Shown here: positions 46,871 to 58,341 of the stretch, piece by piece
Numbering within the stretch: position 1 is the first letter of the stretch
Layout: every line of letters begins with the position of its first letter
Assembly (NCBI RefSeq): GCF_964656455.1
Contig: NC_135720.1
Coordinates: forward strand, 98,716,696-98,780,695
Source: Halichoerus grypus
Lineage: Eukaryota; Chordata; Mammalia; Carnivora; Phocidae
Length of the DNA stretch: 64,000 bases
Direction: 5' to 3'
Made by a program: the position numbers and the translations under genes
The notes under the pieces: generated by a model
What the model was told of the DNA's origin: nothing
Database searches by the model: none
What the model saw: the letters and a program-made list of their open reading frames with translations, nothing else

Positions 46871-48804
46871 CTCTACAAATAGTACAGATCTGGAAATAAT
46901 TTGGATTCCTACTATCTGCAAACACAGCATATAGACAAGTCCTACTGACCACCAAGGGCTTCAGCTCAAATGCTGTCACATGGCATCTCTTGGATCTCAG
47001 GGGAGTGCTGCTAGAAAGTGGTCAGAGAGCAGGAAATGGCTTCTAATTAGTGTCCTCACAGGATACAACTGCAAAAGACAATTTCCTGTCCCCTTATTTG
47101 ATGGGAAGATTAATCTCTTACCGAATTCCAGATGAGGAAGATTTTCAAAAGTTTCAAATAGCAAGAGTGTAGCCGTAGAGAAGGCAATTATGTGCAATCT
47201 GTACAGTGTTCGACAATCAAAATGTAAATCCGATGAGTTTATTGCAGTAAATGCATACGGCATGTTTACCTTAAAGAGCATCAGGCTGTAGAAATTCTAA
47301 TGGGTTCTGACAGTTGGGAAGAATTATCTTTTCATATTGCAATTTTTATCTGTGAGATGAAAAGGGAAAATAAGGAATTTACTCTTAGGGAACTATTATC
47401 TTGTGAGGCTTTCTTTCTGATAAGGAGCAATATAGGTATAGAGGTTTGAAGAGATGGAAAATTGATAACTTCAGTGTTCTAGGGCAGATTTATCTGCACA
47501 GAGACAATTAATTTTGTTGCATCCACAGTGTTCTGTACAACATCTAAAACACAATCAGTGCCTTAATAAATGTTGTCTCCCTGTCATATAATGGATATAC
47601 CTAATGCAATGCTTGATTTTCGTCTTTATTTTCTGGGTCGGAAAGGCTACCCAGAATTTTGAAAGCAAAAGCTTTCCCTAATTTCCATGAGGAAATGAAA
47701 ACCTAGCTTCCATCTTTGCTTACATGTAAACCAGCCAGTTCAGTTTGGCAGAGAGTAGGCATCCAACAATTAGTATGTTCTTTTATCCCTCCCCCGCCTT
47801 TCTCCTGAGCCACCGAAAATTTCCTTCCTCTCTCTTGCTGAAACTTCCAGAACCAGAATAAAAAGACTGGGATGCTTATTCAATGGGATAGCTTATGATA
47901 AATATAGTCTGATTCAAACACTGACCTCCTAGGAGTATGTTAGATGGCTCTGATTTTGCAGTAAGATGATGAAACAGAAAATTCAGAATACCAAGCAATA
48001 CTGACCTTTTTGCTGCTTTCTGTCTAAAACCTTAGTGCCTACCCACCCAGACTCAAACAAGAAGATACAACAAGATTCAACCTAGTCTTGATATGGTCAA
48101 CCCTCCTCCTCCAATTGTCAACTTGATGCCTTTTAGCGTCCTTACTGGAGACTCTGCCATAGTGCATGCATGCAGGACAGGAGGACTCTTCATGGCTGGC
48201 TGACAATGCCTGCCTGTTGAAACAGTGTGCAAGAAGCACATGACCCAGATCACTTCTCTGTCACGTAACTATTCACCTGATGAAGCGGAGTCCAGATGCT
48301 ACCCATGCCATACAACTTCCAGCTCGTACTGCAGTGGCAGTGAAATGTGATGTTGTAAGCCAGTAAAACCACCTGGTAGCTGAATTCTACTCTAGGGAAC
48401 ACTGAAATTTCACTTTTTCATTTAAGTGACTAATAGTAGTTATTATTCTTAGGAAACTTGTTCTAGGTGAAACAGATGTTGAGAGGTTTTGCTTTGCTTT
48501 TGGATATCAGAAGAGATCACAGAATTAGGCTAATATTAAACATGAAGTACATCCACAGCATTGGTAATGATGGGAAATATAAAATCTTATTTTAGAAAGC
48601 TACTATACGAGGAAAACTTTTAACCATTATATCCTGCTCCTCATTATGGATAAGGGAAGTGAGACCCAGAGTGGGACAGCAACCTAGCACAAGTTCCCTC
48701 TTTTGAAATCCTTTGCACTTTCCAACACGCCATCTCATTTCTTATGATATGGTCAACACTTATAAAGAGAAAACTAGAGATTGCCCATAGAATTAATTAT
48801 ATTA
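46871..48804. other. Mostly unique non-coding DNA with an L2 3' piece
   Basis: At 47515-47575 'atccacagtgttctgtacaa' and 'gtgccttaataaatgttgtc' resemble the L2 3' end. The rest is unassigned. Confidence 0.4.
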
Positions 48805-48856
48805 ACAAAACTTCAGTGAAAGACAATTTGACAAATCTATCAAAAGTACAAATAGA

Positions 48857-49723
48857 GAAGGAAAGATGGCAGAGGAGTAGGGGACCCTATTTCAACTGGT
48901 GCCCGGAATTGAGCTGGATATCTACCAGACCACTCTGAGCACCCACAAAATCAGCCTGAGATTTAAGAAGATCTGGATCTTTACAAACTGAATATCGCAG
49001 GTGGTTGGTTTCGAGGTAGGAAGCGGGGAGCCGTGATTCCGCGGGCAGATATCAGAGGATAAACGGCAGCGGGAGGGAGCCTGGACGTGGGGATCCTAAC
49101 CGCCGGTGAGTGACAGCCTCGTGCACTGGGGACAGGCACAGACTCGAAGACCAGTAGCAGCGGGGAAAGTACTTTAGGGCAGCCCCCGGGGCGGAAACCC
49201 AGAACAACGGGGTCGCACGGGCAAACTGAGAGCGGCTGGCGGTTTTAGAAGCACAAAGGACAGAGACATGCTCCGACCTGGAGGCAGGACGGGGAGCGCT
49301 GCAGAGGGGCGCACAACCCAGGCCGCTGCAGTTTATAGCAGCACGGACAGAAACGGAGACAGTGTGGCCTGGAGAGCTCATTGAAGAACAGACTGAGGTC
49401 TCTCTGCTCTGAGGCAGAGGGTTGGAAATGGTCTCTTCTGCTCTGACTCGGGAAGAGACGCGGAAAGCCGCCAGGGAAAGCTGCCAGAGAACAAAAGCCC
49501 CCAAAACTGATTCCCCTTGAGCCCATCCCCCACCACGGGGGGCAGGGCAACTCCACCCAAACAGGGTTGCCTGAGTAACAGCGCGGCAAGCCCCTCCCGC
49601 AGAAGACAGGCTGGGAAAACAAGAGGCCAGCAACCCTAAGGTCCCAAGAAAACAGGTGCATCTTGCTTGGGTTCTGGTCAATAATTTGGACTCTATACAT
49701 TCCCTCAAACACCCATCAACAGA
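48857..49723 (+). promoter_or_regulatory. L1 5' UTR with internal promoter
   Basis: The 867-bp leader is GC- and CpG-rich from about 49000 to 49660, in contrast to the AT-rich surroundings. AAGATGGC at 48863-48870, within 7 nt of the element start, resembles the YY1 site that sets the transcription start of primate L1. No tandem monomers of the mouse type are seen. It must drive transcription of the element if active. Open frames on the minus strand across it are discussed under findings. Confidence 0.8.
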
Positions 49724-50614
49724 ATGACTAGGAGGAGGAACCCCCAAAATAGAAAAGACTCAGAGATTATGACTTATGTTGTAGATTTACAAACGGATGC
49801 AGATATAACCAAGATGTCGGAGATGGAGTTCAGGCTAGCAATTGTGAAGACAACGGCTAGAAAGGAGAAATCAATTAATGGCAACATAGAGTCTCTAAGG
49901 GCAGAAATGAAAGGTGAATTGGCAGAACTTAAAAATGCTATCAATGAGATCCAATCCAATCTAGATAATCTAACAGCTAGGGTAAGTGAAGCAGAAGAAC
50001 GAATAAGCGACCTGGAAGACAATATAATAGATAAAAAGGGAAAAGAGGAGGCCAGGGAAAAACAACTCAGAATCCATGAAAATAGAATCAGAGAAATGAG
50101 TGACACCATGAAGCGTTCCAATGTCAGAATAATTGAAATCCCGGAGGGAGTGGAGAGAGAGAGAGGACTAGAAGATGTATTTGAGCAAATCGTAGCTGAG
50201 AACTTGCCTAATCTGGGGAATGAAACAAACATTCGCATCCTAGAGGCAGAGAGGACCCCTCCCAAGATCAAGGAAAACAGGCCAACACCCCAGCATGTAA
50301 TAGGAAAACTTGCAAATCTTAGAACCAAGGAAACCATCTTAAGGGCAGTTAGGGGGAAGAGATTCCTTACGTACAGAGGGAGGAACACCAGAATAACGTC
50401 AGACCTATCCACAGAGACCTGGCAAGCCAGAAAGGCCTGGCAAGACATATTCAGAGTACTAAATGAGAAGAACATGCAGCCAAAAATACTTTATCCGGCA
50501 AGGCTTTCATTTAGAATGGATGGAGAGATGCAGAGCTTCCACGACTGGCAGAAACTGAAAGAATATGTGACCACTAAGCCGGCCCTGCAAGAAATATTAA
50601 GCGGGGTTCTATAA
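49724..50614 (+). CDS. L1 ORF1p, intact (296 aa RNA-binding chaperone)
   Basis: ORF1p coats L1 RNA in cis as a trimeric nucleic-acid chaperone, forming the cytoplasmic RNP needed for retrotransposition. The start MTRRRNPQNRK is the first ATG after the leader and gives a basic N-terminus. A coiled coil follows at about residues 45-110, including LDNLTARVSEAEERISDLED. The RRM core begins at about residue 125 with RSNVRIIEIPEG. The C-terminal domain includes RTPPKIKENRPTPQHVIGKL and RKAWQDIFRVLNEKNMQPKI. There is no stop or frameshift. At 296 residues it is shorter than the human protein (338), mostly in the N-terminal part. Whether it is expressed cannot be judged from sequence. Confidence 0.93.
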   Translation: MTRRRNPQNRKDSEIMTYVVDLQTDADITKMSEMEFRLAIVKTTARKEKSINGNIESLRAEMKGELAELKNAINEIQSNLDNLTARVSEAEERISDLEDNIIDKKGKEEAREKQLRIHENRIREMSDTMKRSNVRIIEIPEGVERERGLEDVFEQIVAENLPNLGNETNIRILEAERTPPKIKENRPTPQHVIGKLANLRTKETILRAVRGKRFLTYRGRNTRITSDLSTETWQARKAWQDIFRVLNEKNMQPKILYPARLSFRMDGEMQSFHDWQKLKEYVTTKPALQEILSGVL

Positions 50615-50692
50615 AAGGAGAAAGACCCCAAGAGTGATCTACAACAGAAATTTACAGGGACAATCTATAAAAACAACGTCTTCACAGGCAAC

Positions 50693-53600
50693 ATGATGAC
50701 AATTAATTCATATCTTTCAATCATCACTCTCAACATGAATGGCCCAAATGTTCCCATAAAACGGCACAGGGTTGCAGATTGGATAAAAAGACAGGACCCA
50801 TCCATATGCTGCCTACAAGTGACTCATTTTGAACCTAAAGACACATCCAGACTGAAAGTGAAGGGAGGGAGATCCATCTTCCATGCCAGTGGACCCCAAA
50901 AGAAAGCTGGGGTAGCAATTCTTATATCAGACAAATTAGATTTTAAACTAAAGTCTGTAATTAGAGACACAGAAGGACACTATATCATTCTTAAAGGGTC
51001 TATCCAACAAGAAGATCTAACAATTGTAAGTATCTATGCCCCCAACATGGGAGCAGCCATATACATAAGCCAACTGTTAACCAAAATAAAGAGTCATATT
51101 GATAACAATACGTTAATTGTAGGAGACCTCAATACTCCACTCTCAGCAATGGACAGATCATCTAAGCAGAAAATCAACAAGGAAACAAGAGCTTTGAATG
51201 ATACATTGGACCAGATGGACCTCATAGATATTTACAGAACATTCCACTCTAAAACAACAGAATACTCATTCTTCTCGAACGCACATGGAACTTTCTCCAG
51301 AATAGACCACATACTGGGTCACAAATCAGGTCTCAACCAATACCAAAAGACTGAGATTATTCCCTGCATATTCTCAGACCACAATGCTTTAAAACTGGAA
51401 CTCAATCACAACAAAAAATCTGGCAGAAATTCAAACACTTGGAAGCTAAAGACCACTCTGCTCAAGAATGTTTGGGTCAACCAGGAAATCAAAGAAGAAC
51501 TTAAACAATTCATGAAAATCAATGAGAACGAAAACACATCGGTCCAAAACCTATGGGATACTGCAAAGGCAGTCCTAAGGGGGAAATACATAGCCATCCA
51601 AGTCTCACTCAAAAAAATAGAAAAATCCCGAATTCACCAACTAACTCTACACCTTAAAGAACTAGAGAAAAAGCAACAAACAATGCCTAAGCCACGCATC
51701 AGAAGAGAAATAATTAAAATTAGAGCAGAAATCAATGAATTAGAAACCAGAAACACAGTAGATCAGATCAATGAAACTAGAAGTTGGTTCTTTGAAAGAA
51801 TTAATAAGATCGATAAACCACTGGCCAGACTTATCCAAAAGAAAAGAGAAAGGACCCAAATTAATAAAATTATGAATGAAAGGGGAGAGATCACGACTAA
51901 CACCAAGGAAACAGAAACAATTATTAGAAATTATTATCAAAAACTATATGCCAATAAACTGAGCAATCTGGATGAAATGGAGGCCTTCCTGGAAACCTAT
52001 AAGCTGCAAGACTGAAACAGGAAGAAATGGACAACCTGAATAGGCCAATAACCAGTAACGAGATTGAAGCAGTGATCAAAAACCTCCCAAAAAACAAGAG
52101 TCCAGGGCCTGATGGATTCCCTGGGGAATTCTACCAAACATTCAAAGAAGAAATAATACCTATTCTACTGAAGCTGTTTCAAAAAATAGAAACAGAAGGA
52201 AAACTTCCAAACTCATTCTATGAGGCCAGCATTACCTTAATCCCCAAACTAGGCAAAGACCTCATCAAAAAGGAGAATTTCAGACCGATATCCCTGATGA
52301 ACATGGATTCCAAAATCCTCAACAAAATCCGAGCTAATAGGATCCAACAATACATTAAAAGGATCATCCACCCCGACCAAGTGGGATTTATCCCCGGGAT
52401 GCAAGGTGGTTCAACATTCGCAAATCAATCAATGTGATAGAACACATTAATAAGAGGAGGGAGAAGAACCATATGGTCCTCTCAATTGATGCAGAAAAAG
52501 CATTTGACAAAATACAACATCCTTTCCTGATTAAAACTCTTCAGAGTATAGGGATAGAGGGAACATTCCTCAAGTTCATAAAATCCATCTATGAAAAACC
52601 AACAGCGAATATCATCCTCAATGGGGAAAAGCTGAGAGCCTTTCCCTTAAGATCAGGAACACGTCAAGGATGCCCACTCTCGCCACTATTGTTCAACATA
52701 GTACTAGAAGTCCTAGCAACAGCAATCAGACAACAAAAAGAAATAAAAGGTATTCAAATTGGCAAAGAAGAAGTCAAACTCTCTCTTTTCGCAGATGACA
52801 TGATACTTTATGTGGAAAACCCAAAAGACTCCACCCCCAAATTACTAGAACTCATCCAGCAATTCAGTAATGTGGCAGGATACAAAATCAATGCACAGAA
52901 ATCAGTTGCTTTCTTATACACTAACAATGCAACTGTAGAAAGAGAAAGTAGAGAAATGATTCCATTTACAATAGCACCAAAAACCATAAGATACCTCGGA
53001 ATAAACCTAAAAAAAGAGGTAAAGGATCTATACTCTAAGAACTACAAAACACTCATGAAAGAAATTGAAGAAGACACAAAAAGATGGAAAAATATTCCAT
53101 GCTCATGGATCGGAAGAATAAACATTGTTAAAATGTCTATGCTACCCAGAGCAATCTATACCTTCAATGCCATCCCGATCAAAATTCCAATGACATTTTT
53201 CAAAGTGCTGGAACAAACAATCCTAAAATTTGTATGGAATCAGAAAAGACCCCGAATTGCCAAGGAAATGTTGAAAAAGAAAAATAAAGCTGGGGCATCA
53301 CGTTGCCTGATTTCAAGCTATATTACAAAGCTGTGATCACCAAGACAGCATGGTACTGGCACAAAAACAGACATATAGACCAACGGAACAGAAGAGAGAA
53401 CCCAGATATGGACCCTCAACTCTATGGTCAAATAATCTCTGACAAAGCAGGAAAAAAACATGCAATGGAAAAAAGACAGTCTCTTCAATAAATGGTGCTG
53501 GGAAAATTGGACAGCCACATGCAGAAGAATGAAATTCGACCATTCTCTAACACCATTCACAAAGATAAACTCAAAGTGGATGAAAGACCTCAATGTGAGA

Positions 53601-54517
53601 CAGGAATCCATCAAAATTCTAGAGGAGAACATAGGCAGTAACCCCTTTGACATCGGCCACAGCAACTTCTTTCAAGATACATCTCCAAAAGCTAGTGAAA
53701 CAAAAGCAAAAATGAACTTTTGGGACTTCATCAAGATAAAAAGCTTCTGCACAGCAATGAAACAGTCAACAAAACAAAGAGGCAACCCACAGAATGGGAG
53801 AAGATATTTGCAAATGACACTACAGATAAAGGGCTGGTATCCAAGATCTATAAAGAACTTCTCAAACTCAACACCCAAAAAGACAAATAATCAAGTCAAA
53901 AAGTGGGCAGAAGATATGAAAAGACACTTCTCTGAAGAAGACATACAAATGGCTAACAGACACATGAAAAAATGTTCGTATCATTAGCCATCAGGGAAAT
54001 TCAAATCAAAACCACTTTGAGATACCACCTTACACCAGTTAGAATGGCAAAAATGGACAGGGAGAGAAACAACAAATGTTGGAGAGGTTGTGGAGAAAGG
54101 GGAACCCTCTTACACTGTTGGTGGGAATGTAAGTTGGTACAGCCACTTTGGAAAACAGTGTGGAGGTTCCTCAAAAATTTAAAAATAGAGCTACCCTATG
54201 ACCCAGCAATTGCACTCCTGGGTATTTACCCCAAAGACACAGATGTAGTGAAAAGAAGGGCCATATGCACCCCAATGTTCATAGCAGCAATGTCCGCAAT
54301 AGCCAAACTGTGGAAAGAGCCGAGATGCCCTTCAACAGATGAATGGATAAAGAAGATGTGGTCCATATATACAATGGAATATTACTCAGCCATCGGAAAG
54401 GATGAATACCCAACTTTTACATCAACATGGATGGGACTGGAGGAGATTATGCTAAATGAAATAAGTCAAGAAGAGAAAGTCAATTATCATATGGTTTCAC
54501 TTATTTGTGGAACATAA
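50693..54517 (+). pseudogene. L1 ORF2 (endonuclease/reverse transcriptase), frameshifted
   Basis: ORF2p nicks target DNA and reverse-transcribes L1 RNA. The endonuclease begins MMTINSYLSIITLNMNG (Asn14 present) and keeps YAPN, VGDLNTPLS, RIDHI and SDHN. However, codon 43 (50819-50821) is GTG, Val, where the family has the catalytic Glu (QETH). Reverse transcriptase motifs are present: [37 protein letters not shown] and FADD (52788-52799). The C-terminal Cys/His motif C-x3-C-x7-H-x4-C is at about 54077-54131. Frame comparison shows net one-base losses near 52005, 52405, 53295 and 53970 and a one-base gain in an A-run near 53455. A -1/+1 pair brackets about 53757-53880. No stop codon arises by substitution alone within the framed segments. 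Confidence 0.93.
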
Positions 54518-54799
54518 GGAATAACATGGAGGACATTAGGAGAAGGAAGGGAAAAATGGCGGGGGCGGGGGGGAATTGGAGGGAGAGATGAACCATGAGA
54601 GACTATGGACCTGAGAAACAAACAGGGTTTTAGAGGGGAAGGGGGAGAGGGGATGGGTTAGCCCGGTGATGGGTATTAAGGAGGGCACATACTGCATGGA
54701 GCACTGGGTGTTATACGAAAACAATGGATCGTGGATCACCACATCAAAAACTAATGATGTATTGTATGGTGACTAACATAGCATAATAAAATTTAAAAG
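54518..54799 (+). other. L1 3' UTR with G-rich tract and polyadenylation signal
   Basis: A polypurine segment contains G-runs of 5 and 7 at 54561-54573 and a further GGG at 54581, a possible G-quadruplex as known for L1 3' UTRs. AATAAA at 54785-54790 precedes the eroded tail. Only one 3' UTR module is present, unlike the two-module copies at 11.0-11.45 kb and 37.6-38.0 kb. Confidence 0.85.
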
Positions 54800-55105
54800 A
54801 AAAGTACAAATAGAATTACCCTTTATCACAACAAGCTAATTTTTCATCATACATCCTACAGATATGCTTGCTTATGTACAAAATGACATTTGCACAAGGT
54901 TATTTGTTTGCAAAATGAGAAACAATGCAAGTATCCACCAATAGTGAGCCAATTAAATAAACTATAGCATACCACACAATGGAATGGAATCCGGTGCAGC
55001 TATAAAAAAGAAAAAGAAAGCTCTTTGTATTGATATGGAAAGATCTACAGATCTCTAAAATATGTTGTTAGGAGAAAAAAAGCAATGTATAGACAACATA
55101 TAGTT

Positions 55106-55280
55106 GGGCTGTGTTTTTGATCCACTCTGACAATCTGTCTTTTTTGTTGGGCATTCAGACCATTGACATTCAAAATGATTATTGATATAGCTGAATTAAT
55201 CTACCATATTTGTTATGTTTTTTATTTTTTGCCCTTGTTCTTTGTTCCTATTCTTGTCTTCCACTCTTTTTCTGCATTTT
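55106..55280 (-). mobile_element. Old L1M fragment, minus strand
   Basis: 'ttgatccactctgacaatct', 'cagaccattgacattcaaaa' and 'ttgcccttgttctttgttcc' match from memory the reverse complement of an old L1 ORF2 region. It lies between plus-strand L1M pieces, so the old locus was rearranged. Confidence 0.6.
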
Positions 55281-58200
55281 TGTGTTATCTATAAGAAACG
55301 CACTTTACACATAAAGATATTTATAGATTAAAAGTGAAAGGATGGAGAAAGATATACTATGCCAACACTAATGAAAAGAAAGCAGGAATAGCTATATTAT
55401 TCCCAGAGCAGATGTCAGAGCCAGAAAAGTCATCAGAGATAAAGAGGGGGCATTATAGAAATGATAAAGGGGTCAGTTCTCCAAGAAGACATAACAACCC
55501 TTAACATGTATGTTTCTAATAATAGTGTCAAAATATGTGAGGCAAAAATTGATATAACTGCAAAAAGAAACAGATGAATCCACTATTATAGTTGAAGACT
55601 ATGATACCTCTCTATCAAAAATGGACAGACCTAGCAGGCAGGAAATCAGTAAAGACATAAACTCAATAACACCATAATCAACTAGATATAATGGACATCT
55701 TTAGAATCTTTATCCAACAACAGAAGAATATAGATTCTTCTTAAGCTTACATGTAACATTCACCAAAATAAGTCAGAATAACATTCTGGGCCATAAAACA
55801 CACCTCAGCAAATTTTAAAACATAAAAATCATACAATGTCTGCTTTCACACCACAAGTGAATTAAATTAAAAATCAGTAATAGAAAGTTAGCTGGAAAAT
55901 TCCAAAATATTTGGGGATTAAATAACACATTTCTAAATAACACATGGATCAATGAATAAATCTCTAGAGAAATCAAAAAATATTTCAAACTAAATGAAAA
56001 TTTAAAAAATTGTGGAATGCACTAAAAGCAGTGCTTAGAGGAACATTTATAGCATTGAATACATATGTTTTAAGAGAAGAAAGATCTAAAATCAATCACC
56101 TAAGCTTCTACCTTAGGAAACTAGGAAAACGAGAACAAATTGAATCCAAAGTAAGAAGAAGAAAAGAGAAATAAAAAGTAAAGCAGAAATTAATGATACT
56201 AAAAACAGGAAATCAATAGAGAAAATCAGCAAAACCAAGAGCCAATTCTTTGAAAAGATCAATCAAATAATAAGCATCTAGCCAGGCCAATTAGGAAAAA
56301 AAATAGGACACAAATGACAAATATGAGAAATTAATGAGGAGATAGCCCTAGAGATCCCATGGACCATTAGAGGATAATCAAGGAATATCATGAACAACTC
56401 TATGGCCACAAATTTGATAACCTAGATGAGACAAACCAATTTCTTGAAAGATACAATATGCCAAAACTCACACAAAAAGAAATAGACAATCTGAATAGGT
56501 TGGCCTGCATCTATTAAAGAAATTGAATAGATAATTAATAACCTTTCAAAACAGAAACTGCCAGGCCCAGATGGGTTTACTGGTGAATTCTATCAAACAT
56601 TTAAGGAATACGTTATCCTATTCCCTATGATCTCTTTCAGAAGACAGAAGCAGAGGGAATACTTCTTAACTTATTCTATCAGACCAATGGACCTTAATAT
56701 CAAAACCAAAGACATTACAAAAGAGAAAACTACAGAACAATGTTTCTCATGAACATAGATGTAAAAATCCTCAACAAAACAGTAACAAATTGAATCCAGC
56801 AGTATATAAAATGAACTACACACCAGAACCAAATAGGAAATAACCCAGGTATGCCAGGCTGATTCAATATTCAAAAATCAATAAATGTAATCCATCACAT
56901 CAACAGGCTAAAAAAGAAAAATCACATAATCAGATCAATAGAGGCAGAAAAAGCATCTGACAAAATCTGACACCCATCCATGACAAAAATGCTCAATAAT
57001 TAAGAATAAAGGGCAACTTCCTCAATTTGATAGAGACTATGTACAAAAAGCCTACACCTAATATTATACATAATAATGAGAAATTCAAAGCTTTCCCACT
57101 AAAATCAAGTATAAGACAAAGATGTCCCCTATCATCACTCCTTTACAACATCATAATAAAAGTCCTAACTAATGCAAAAAGACAAGAAAAAAATAACATA
57201 TATAGGTTGGGAAGGAAGAAATAAAACTTTGTTTACAGATGACATGAATGTCTATGTAGAAAATCCAAAAGAACTGACAACAAACTCCTAGAACTAATAA
57301 GCGATTATAGCAAGGTTTCAGGATACAAGGTTAATATACAAAAGTCAAATGCTTTCCTATAGACCAGCGATGACCAACAGGTGGAATTTAAAATTAAAAA
57401 CACAATACCATTTACATTAGCACCTCCAAAAAATAAAATATATAGGTATAAAACTGACAGAATATAAACAAGATATATATAAGGAAAACTATAAAACTCC
57501 AATGAAAGATAGCAAAGAATAATAAATGGAGGGAGATTCCATGTTCATAGATAGAAGTCTCAGTATTGTCAAGATGTCATCTCTTCCCATAACAATCTAT
57601 AGATTAATCTACAGATTCAATACAATCCCAATTAAAATCCCAGTAAGTCTTTTTGAGGATATTAGCAAACTGATTCTAAGTCTAGAGAGAGAGAGACAAA
57701 AGACCCTAAATAACCAATATAATATTGAAAGAGAACAAAGGTGAAGGACTGACAATGATCTGACTTTCTATACAGCTACAGTAATCAAGACACTGTAGTA
57801 TTGCTGAGAGAATAGACAAATAGATCAATGCAACAGAATAGAGAGCCCAGGAGTAGACCCCCTAAATGTAGTGAACTGATCTTTTAAAATGGAGCAAAGG
57901 CAATACAATAGAGCAAAGACAGTCTTTTCAACAAATGGTGCTAGAACAACTGGACATCCACATGCAAAAAATAAATCTAGACACAGACCTTACACCCTTC
58001 ACAAAAACTAATGCAAAATGAATCACACACCTTAAAGTAAAATGAAAACTATAAAACTCCTATAGAATAACACAGGGGAAAATTCTGAAGACCTTGGGTT
58101 TAGTTATGATGTTTTAGATACAACACAAAAATCATGATCCATGAAAGAAAGAATTGATAAGAATTCATTAAAATTAAAAATTTCTTCTCTATGAAAGATA

Positions 58201-58341
58201 CTGTTAAAAGAATGAAAAGACAAGTCATGGACTGGTAGAAAATATTTGCAAAGGCACAAGTGATAGGAACTGTTATCTAAAATAGAACTGTTAAAATCCA
58301 ACCATATGAAACAAACAACTTGACTTTAAAATGAACCAGAA

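Larger units (their letters stand above)
48857..54799 (+). mobile_element. Near-complete L1 retrotransposon (about 5.9 kb)
   Basis: The element has all parts in order: 5' UTR (48857-49723), intact ORF1 (49724-50614), a 78-bp inter-ORF gap, interrupted ORF2 (50693-54517) and 3' UTR (54518-54799). Exact 15-bp duplications AAAAGTACAAATAGA at 48842-48856 and 54800-54814 show a single L1 insertion reaching, or nearly reaching, the true 5' end. The A tail is short and eroded ('aataaaatttaaaag'). Frameshifts in ORF2 make it non-autonomous as given. It is the best preserved and probably one of the younger L1 copies in the window. Confidence 0.97.
48805..55105 (+). mobile_element. Old L1M 3' fragment split by the near-complete L1
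   Basis: Left part 48805-48856 ('gacaatttgacaaatctatc') and right part 54815-55105 ('attaccctttatcacaacaa', 'cctacagatatgcttgctta', 'gatatggaaagatctacaga') together read as an L1M ORF2 C-terminus. The insertion at 48857-54799 interrupts it, with host bases 48842-48856 duplicated. Confidence 0.75.

Noticed and set aside
49774..50475. 233-codon minus-strand open frame opposite L1 ORF1
   Set aside because: It is the complement of a strongly coding A-rich gene and its sequence is the mirror of ORF1 codons. There is no independent domain or start context.
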